DNA from: Misgurnus anguillicaudatus
Taxonomy: Eukaryota; Chordata; Actinopteri; Cypriniformes; Cobitidae
Reading direction: 5' to 3'
DNA length: 64,000 nucleotides
Assembly (NCBI RefSeq): GCF_027580225.2
Contig: NC_073354.2
Coordinates: 8,470,001-8,534,000 of the forward strand
Position 1 is the first letter of the stretch. Each line of letters opens with the position of its first letter. Below are positions 58,018 to 64,000 of the stretch, piece by piece. The position numbers and the translations under genes were made by a program. The notes under the pieces are model-generated. The model saw nothing but the letters and a program-made list of their open reading frames with translations, had not been told where the DNA came from and ran no database searches.

Positions 58018-60658
58018 GTAAAGAACACAGAACCCATCAGATACGTTTCTTCTATTTGTTCCCTCAAAAGTGTACATTTTGTCATTATAATACAACTTAA
58101 TATTATGTTGTGTCATCACTTAAATTTTAAGGGCCCTATTTTAATGATCTAAGCGCATTGTCTAAAGCGCACAGCGCACGGTCTAAATGGGCGTGTCCGA
58201 TGCCACTTTTGCTAATTTACCGACGGGAACAATGGTTTGTGCGCCGAGCGCATGGTCGAAAAGGGTTTTTCATTTTTTCCTAATGAGTAATGGGAGTATT
58301 TTGGGCGTAACGTGCACTAAACCAATGAGAGTCTTATCTCTCATCACCTTTAAAAGCCAGTTGCGCTGGCGCTTTGTCTAATCCCTATTTAGATGACGGA
58401 CTTTGTAAACTGAAAAACTAAGCGGAGGAAGAAGATCCCCAGTTTAAGAATAATGTTTAAAAATGTGTTGTTTTCATTTTTATTGAAATTTTATTTTTTT
58501 GGATTAAAACCTTTAAAAGACGTATTGATATCCTACATAATCATTGTAATCTCATAAAATAATTTGCAAATATGCAAGAAAAGGTTTGTACTCTAAAAAT
58601 ACAAACAAGAGATAAAGAATTTACAAACGCGCAGAGAGACGAAGCGTTTCAGCACTTGAACAGCGCGATGGGATTTTTACAAAGCATTACTTAAAATGTT
58701 TCTCATCCCACCATATCCACATGTACAGAGTCATCATATACAATAAATCTGTAAGGTAGCATTTAAAAACATTTAAAAATAGATGCATTTGTTTAAAGCA
58801 AAGCATTTATTTACTGTACCAGGCTACAGGTCAAGCAGCTCTTTACGCCTTCTAACGTCTCATAATCGGTCCTCATTTATGTCCAAGAGACTCAATAATA
58901 ATCTTTTACATTTTAATCCTTTAATCTTTCATATTTAAAAGCGTTTTTGTGCTGCTGCACATTCATGTACTATGTGATAAGCAAACCCGCGTTGTCGTCC
59001 TGTTTATAATGCGCTCTTTAAATAACAAAAAACATATTGCGCCATTGACTGTAGACTTTAGAGCAGGTTTTTGTTGGTCAATGGCGTAGTATATTTTAGT
59101 AGACAATGCGCCTGAACACACCTCGTTTTCAGACCAGAACACCCATGGCCGCAAAAGTGGGCGCAAATTCATTTGCTATTTAAACAACGTGACGCTAAAC
59201 GTGAAAATGATAATTGTGCAGGGTTGAAACTAGCAAAAGACACTTGCGTCGCGCATTGCGCTGCATTGCGCCGGGTGTATGATAGAGCCCAAAGTGTTCA
59301 TTTGTAGCATATATGTGTGTGTTGATTGTGTAAAAAATTATCTAACTCAAATATTTGTTTAATGATAGAGCCCAAAAGCATTACTTTGTGCCCTGCTCTC
59401 CCCTATATTTGAATGCAGAGTGTAATGTCTTACTTTTTGTTGTTGATGCCCTTATGAAATGTAATGCCAACATGATTCATCTTTCCCTCTTTGGTCACCT
59501 TTGGATACCTGCCCGATCCTCCAGGTATCAACGTGATGTTATTTGATCTGTATGAGCCGTTTCAAAGGTCTCAATAAAACATGTGGTGACTCACCGGGTT
59601 TAAGCCGTCACTAGAGAAACAAATCTAACGCTGTCATCCAGAGACCTCAGTCAGTAATGAGTTAGATGTTTTAATCAGATCGCTCTTCAAATACGTAGAC
59701 ACTGCAATACCCAAAAGTCACACACACACGCGCCGAGTCAGACAGTGATTAATATAACATATCATTAGAGAAAATGAAAGAGAGGGATGAGACTTAAACA
59801 GTGGCGGAGATCTCTTAAATGAAACCTAGATCTCGCTCATAAATTACACGAGAATATATTCAGTCAAATAAATGAGTATGCGCACAACTTTAATTATCTT
59901 TTGCCTGATTAAGAATCTGAGAGTAGAGTTTGACAAGCACTAAACATGTGAGCATATCAATTTATTAGAGAAGTGCCGTATTTCAAAAGCATCTTCGGTC
60001 GAGGCTTTTATTCAGCTCACATTGGTAAAAGCCAACAGGGACACACTCTTTTGTATTATGTCTTGCCGTGCTTTAATATAAGGCCTTACAGACGTTTCGA
60101 TGTGTTATAGCTAAATTACCTTGATCTCTTGTGATAAAAGAGCTTGATGAATTTTCATGTTATCCAAAACTTTTTATCAGAAACTTAAAAAGATTCAAGC
60201 TCTGTACAGTAGTTTTACTCTGTTCCCTGGAAATACAAGTTGAGAAAAGTTGAACTATGCAAATGAAGTAACTTTATGTTCAGTAACTGGGTGTCAGCTG
60301 TGCAAATGGTTGTGAGTTTGGTTCCCATGGATCACACAATAGTTCACACACTGTTAGAAACAATAGTCAAAACATGTACTCCAGCTGTCACTGGGGCAGT
60401 ACCCTTTAAAATGTTTATAATGTGTACTATTGGGTACAGATATGTATGCTATATGTACATCTGATGTAATATGAACTAATTATGAAGCAATATAATAAAT
60501 GTGATGTGTAGAAAACATTCAGATCAAGTATAATTTCTGCTGTTAATCCTCCTTCACACAGTCTGGGTTTCACTGTCATGTAATTTACTGTAGATGCACG
60601 TAAACCAATCAACAGAAAGAAGAAGAGTGATGTGATGATGTGTTTGTCATGTGTGCAG
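58018..60658 (+). other. lama2: lama2 intron 2, 2641 bp
   Basis: Bounded by GTAAAG at 58018 and gtgtgcAG at 60657-60658. It contains a Harbinger-family MITE (58131-59290); 59291-60658 shows nothing else recognised. Confidence 0.9.
58131..59290 (+). mobile_element. PIF/Harbinger-like MITE, GGGCCCTATTTTAATGATC family
   Basis: The left terminus GGGCCCTATTTTAATGATCT is the inverse of the right end of 10378-11578. The right end reads 'gtgtatgatagagccc'. Interior words 'gcgcattg' and 'agcgcacagcgcac' are shared in style with the 10-kb copy. No coding remnant was seen. A second 'aatgatagagccc' lies 71 bp further on (59362-59374), so the exact right edge is uncertain. Confidence 0.6.
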
Positions 60659-60771
60659 AGCAACATCCAATTAAGTACGCCATCGACGGGACAAACAACT
60701 GGTGGCAGAGTCCCAGTATCAAGAAAGGGATGGAGTACCATTACGTCACTATTACTTTAGATCTGCAACAG
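60659..60771 (+). CDS. lama2: Laminin alpha-2 exon 3 (LN domain continued)
   Basis: A 113-nt exon, matching human LAMA2 exon 3 in length (recalled). It completes codon 80 (Glu) and encodes residues 81-117: QHPIKYAIDGTNNWWQSPSI then KKGMEYHYVTITLDLQQ. The AIDGTNNWWQSPS and YHYVT-TLDLQQ motifs are hallmarks of laminin LN domains; EYHYVTITLDLQQ is the alpha-2 form. It ends in phase 0 with donor GTACAT at 60772. A long (TG)n tract starts 25 nt beyond the donor. The rest of the gene lies beyond the window. Confidence 0.93.
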
Positions 60772-60793
60772 GTACATTTGTGTGTGTGAGTCT

Positions 60794-60796
<3 letters not shown>

Positions 60797-60841
<45 letters not shown>
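60797..60841. repeat. (TG)n microsatellite next to exon 3 donor
   Basis: About 22 TG units, 25 nt after the exon 3 splice donor. The intervening bases are also TG- and CT-rich. Confidence 0.95.
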
Positions 60842-60843
<2 letters not shown>

Positions 60844-61343
60844 GCAGAATTCACCCATCATCAGTCATTATTAGATGTCTGTCTGGCAGCAGTGCTGTAG
60901 GAAATTACGCATATAGTGAGAATGAATGCAGTCAACGTTATGACACAGATGTGCAGGGCGCTCGCTCACAATGAGAAGTGACATGCAAATTTATACATGA
61001 GAGGCAAATTGATATAAAAAAAATAAAGATGGGAAACAATGAGAAACAAAGTTCATTTTATTATTATTATGACAAAACTGTTATTGGATGGTGATTATTA
61101 TCTAATGTACTGTATGTATGCTTAAAAAGGATATTTTATAGCAGTGGTTTTCAAACTGGGGGCCGTGGCCTCAGATTTATGACAATTTATACTTTTTATA
61201 TGTTTTATACTTAAAGTGAACATAATTATGCATATGCACAAAATATTTTTATTTATTCTGCTCAGCAAAATCACTTTATGGTGCCACACTGTAAACCCGG
61301 ATAAGTTCTACTAACTAAAAAATATAAACGTAAAGTTATAAAC

Positions 61344-61902
61344 TTAAAGGACAAGTTGGGTATTTTACACTTAAAGCCCTGTTTTCAGATTGTTTATGAT
61401 GAAATAGAACGGTTTTGACTGAAATTTTGACATACGATGCTGGCCTGAGAATTTTCGGGTGTTTGTTGTATCAGCCCCCAAATCTATAATGGGTGTATAC
61501 ACTCTAAAAACAAACGGTGCTATATAGCACCAAAAGTGGTTCTTTGCTCGTAATCATAGAAGAACCGGTGAAGCACCAGTGAAGCACCTGTGTAGAACCA
61601 TATAGTGCTATGTAGAACCATATTTGGTGCTATAGTGGTTCTATATGGCACCTATATGGTTCTACACAGGTGCTTCACCGGTGCTTCACCGGTGCTATAT
61701 AACACTAAAAACGGTTCTTCTATGATTACGATCCAAAGCAACAGTTTTGGTTCTATATAGCACCGTTTGTTTTTTTAGAGTGTAGGTGCACTGGAACAAT
61801 CCTTCCTAAAATGCATTAAACTTTCGTTTACAAAGACGTGAATCTCATCGAGTGGTCAGGGGTGTTCACTGATATGCTCACACAAAAATCGCTGCAAAAG
61901 AC
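61344..61902 (+). mobile_element. GGACAAGTT-family element, left arm only
   Basis: TTAAAGGACAAGTTGGGTAT then the same arm as 62408 onward to 'cactgatatgctcacac...gctgcaaaagac', where similarity stops abruptly at about 61902. Split by the palindromic MITE at 61500-61782. Confidence 0.7.
61500..61782. mobile_element. Fully palindromic TA-target MITE, 283 bp
   Basis: Begins CACTCTAAAAACAAACGGTG and ends with the inverse (cgtttgtttttttagagtg), TA on both sides (61498-61499, 61783-61784). Almost the whole element folds back: 'ggtgaagcacc', 'gtagaaccatata' and their inverses. The uninterrupted target 'gtgtataggtgcactgg' is seen in the sister copy near 62553. Confidence 0.88.
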
Positions 61903-61934
61903 CCGATGTGTGTAATCAACGGCCGCGTGACGTC

Positions 61935-62038
61935 GACCAGCGTAGTGCAAGCCTAGGGTTCGGTGGAAAAAAAATCTTGGATTCAGCCGAACCCGAACCC
62001 TGTCAAAAATCCGAATCCTGGATTCGGTGCATCGCTAC
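61935..62038 (-). repeat. hAT-family scrap (GATGCACCGAATCC end)
   Basis: 'gattcggtgcatcgcta' and 'ccgaacccgaaccctg' resemble, inverted, the terminus of a common teleost hAT element. No TSD. Confidence 0.4.
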
Positions 62039-62407
62039 TTCACACATTTATTGTTTATATGATAAAGCAACACATATCCGACCTACAGCCTAATCACAGG
62101 CACTACACTTGCGAACAACAGTAAACACAAAACTAAAAAATCCAACATAAATGAATGTTGAACACTACTGGGTCTTTCTCCTTACTGGAAACCACATAAA
62201 ATATCACTTTATTAAAAAAAATGCTCTCGTAATGCAGGCTCATGCAGGCTCATGCAAAGCATGCTGGGAACTAAAAAGCCTCCTCAACCAAACTGTCAGA
62301 TTGAATGCCATTAAGCTCATCACAACCACAAAAAGTTTGCAATTATTTGCAGTGTTTGCTAAAATTTTGCTGTGGTATTGAAATGACTCTGTTTGCAAAT
62401 TTTAAAT

Positions 62408-63692
62408 TTAAAGGACAAGTTCGGTATTTTACACTTAAAGCCCTGTTTTCAGATTGTTTATGATGAAATAGAACGGTTTCGACTGAAATTTGGACATGTC
62501 TGGCCCAGGAGTTTTCGGTTTCTGTTGTATCACCTCCCACCTCTACAATGGTTGTATAGGTGCACTGGAACAATCTGTCAGGATCCGGCCATTGTATCCT
62601 GTTTAATATTATGTCTTTTCATTATGGCTGGGTTCTGACAGTCCCATGTCTTATGTGAAGGCCCATGATCTTGTGTTTCGAGGCATGTGCCTTCGGTGTC
62701 TCGTCTCCTTACCCCGCCCCCTTGTTCTCTCTGTTAATTGTTTAATCATTAGTTTATTCCCATCACCTGTTCCTCCCTTGTTATCTTGTTTTTGCTATTT
62801 AATCCCTTTGTGTCCTTGGTCCTGTACTGTTTTATTTTGTACTATTCACGTTTGCTCAAGTCGTGTCAAAATAGTGTTTAAACGAGTCAAGTCCAGTTAG
62901 TGTGAAGTCTTTTATCAAGTGTAGTTTGTCCATTAGTAAAGTGTCTTGTTCAGTGTGATTTTGCCCCCACGTGGGCTTTATTTTTGGTGTATTTATTAAA
63001 GTGTTTTCTGTTTACCCCGACGCCGTCTGCAATTGGGTTCTTCCATCTCCTGCTCCTGACACAATCCTTTCTAAAATGCATTAAACTTTCGTTTACAAAG
63101 ACGTGAAACTCATCAAGTGGTCAGGGGTGTTCACTGATATGCTAACAGAAATATCGCTGCAAAAGATGCTTTCCAACAGCTGTTTTAGCATTCGTTGTAA
63201 ACTTGTGGACCTATTTTTCCAAACGCCTCACACCCGTATATTCTTCCGTTGAGAGCTTGAATAATAGACACTCCAGCCCAGTTGCTGGTGATAATCCACC
63301 TTTGCCAATTGCAAGAATACAAACAAAGTTCCCGGCGCGGAGTAATACCGTACCTCACAGCATATCTAATCCAAGTCAATGGAGTTGGACAAAAACTACG
63401 ATAAAACCTGTTGGAAAGCATCTTTTCCAGCGATTTTTGTGTGAGCATATCAGTGAACACCCCTGACCACTCGGTGAGTTTCACGTCTTTGTAAACGAAA
63501 GTTTAATGCATTTTAGTTTAGGAAGGATTGTTCCACTGCACCTATGCAGCCATTGTAGAGGTGGGAGGTGATACAACCCGAAAATTCTCGGGCCAGCAGC
63601 ATATGTCGAAATTTCAGTCAAAACCGTTCTATTTCATCATAAACAATCTGAAAACAGGGCTTTAAGTGTAAAATATTGAACTTGTCCTTTAA
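62408..63692 (+). mobile_element. TTAA-bounded long-inverted-repeat element, GGACAAGTT family, full copy
   Basis: TTAAAGGACAAGTTCGGTAT at the left; 'aatattgaacttgtccttta' at the right, TTAA at both edges. Without the LTR insertion it is about 800 bp with arms of roughly 300 bp. Relatives: 33651-34228 and 61344-61902. Frames on both strands across 63185-63484 come from the inverted core and have no domain. Confidence 0.82.
62576..63061 (+). mobile_element. Solo LTR, 486 bp, with 5-bp TSD
   Basis: Begins TGTCAGGATCCGG and ends 'ctcctgaca', i.e. TG...CA with short inverse ends TGTCAGGA/TCCTGACA. Caatc is repeated at 62571-62575 and 63062-63066. A TATA-like 'gctatttaatccc' lies near 62797 and a polyadenylation-like 'tttattaaag' near 62991. 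No internal retroelement genes remain, so it is the product of LTR-LTR recombination. Gypsy or retroviral-type origin cannot be told from the LTR alone. Confidence 0.85.
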
Positions 63693-63808
63693 TTTGCGCA
63701 TAAGTTAAATAAACTTTTTTTCACAGGTTTGAGTACAGTTTACTCATTTTTAATGAGTAGATTGTACTGTTCGTGTTTACAGTGCATCTATAGCTAAAGA
63801 CTGTGTAT

Positions 63809-64000
63809 TTAAAGGTGCAGTGTGTAATTTTTTAGAAGGATCTCTTGACAGAAATGCAAAATAATATACAAATCTATATTATCAGGGGTGTTTTATTATG
63901 ACCTTTTTATAATTAACCATTATGTACCGTTATGAACCATTATTACCCTAGAATGAGACGTTTTTATCTACATACACAGAAGGTCCCCTTACGTGGAAGT
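63809..64000 (-). mobile_element. TTAA-bounded MITE, GGTGCAGTGTG family, cut by window edge
   Basis: TTAAAGGTGCAGTGTGTAA then the inverse of 1393 leftward ('agaaggatctcttgacagaa', 'aatgagacgtttttatc', 'cccctta.gtggaagt'). Same family as 993-1393. Confidence 0.8.

Larger units (their letters stand above)
61287..63784. mobile_element. Mariner-type MITE (CACTGTAAAC ends) swollen by insertions
   Basis: Begins CACTGTAAACCCGG and ends 'gtgtttacagtg'; both flanks are CA rather than the usual TA. The inner stretch 62041-62400 is related (inverted) to the interior of 39678-40668, including 'gcaaagcatgctgggaact'. Two copies of a TTAA element, a hAT scrap and a solo LTR lie inside. Confidence 0.5.
60772..64000 (+). 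other. lama2: lama2 intron 3, 5' part
   Basis: Starts at donor GTACAT and runs past the window edge. No exon with laminin similarity follows. Its content is the microsatellite and nested elements listed separately; 60842-61286 holds only a hAT-like end (CAGTGGTTTTCAAACTGGGG at 61143). Confidence 0.8.

Noticed and set aside
63185..63484. 99-codon minus-strand frame and 87-codon plus-strand frame
   Set aside because: Both lie in the inverted core of the TTAA element and recur, broken, at 33.7-34.1 kb; repeat by-products.

Overview
The window looks like nuclear DNA of a cypriniform (carp/zebrafish-like) teleost. It has one spliced vertebrate gene with very long introns. The AT-rich non-coding DNA around it is crowded with short inverted-repeat DNA transposons of types known from cyprinid genomes, and there are no bacterial-type operons. 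The genus cannot be fixed from the sequence alone.

The only host gene supported is the 5' end of a laminin alpha-2 gene (lama2) on the + strand. Exon 1 (coding 2515-2581) encodes a signal peptide. Exon 2 (57847-58017) and exon 3 (60659-60771) encode the start of the laminin N-terminal (LN) domain. The phases join cleanly (67 + 171 + 113 nt = 117 codons). Intron 1 is about 55.3 kb, intron 2 is 2.6 kb, and intron 3 runs off the window. Positions 1-2514 are upstream flank, promoter and 5'UTR.

Almost everything else is mobile-element debris, and much of it can be dated relatively by nesting and target-site duplications (TSDs). Seen directly are: many hAT-type elements, several with perfect 8-bp TSDs (526-807, 17032-18502, 20479-21668, 22835-24338, 55398-56555) and one with a 5-bp TSD (46499-48383); at least eight families of TTAA-bounded elements beginning TTAAAGG; PIF/Harbinger-like elements, one carrying a decayed Myb/SANT-like gene on the minus strand; a Tc1 element broken by two later insertions; TA-flanked mariner-type MITEs; a solo LTR with a 5-bp TSD; and a LINE 3' tail.

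Two structures stand out. At 28.7-31.8 kb is a tandem array of a ~281-bp unit that appears to be a MITE plus a 20-bp flank multiplied head to tail, with a second-order duplication of ~927 bp on top. Separately, all four recognisable copies of one inverted-repeat family (10.2, 16.7, 49.8 and 55.3 kb) have been split by a different later insertion. No RNA gene, CRISPR array or intact transposase was found. Stretches marked 'nothing recognised' may still hold enhancers or conserved non-coding elements that need alignment to see.
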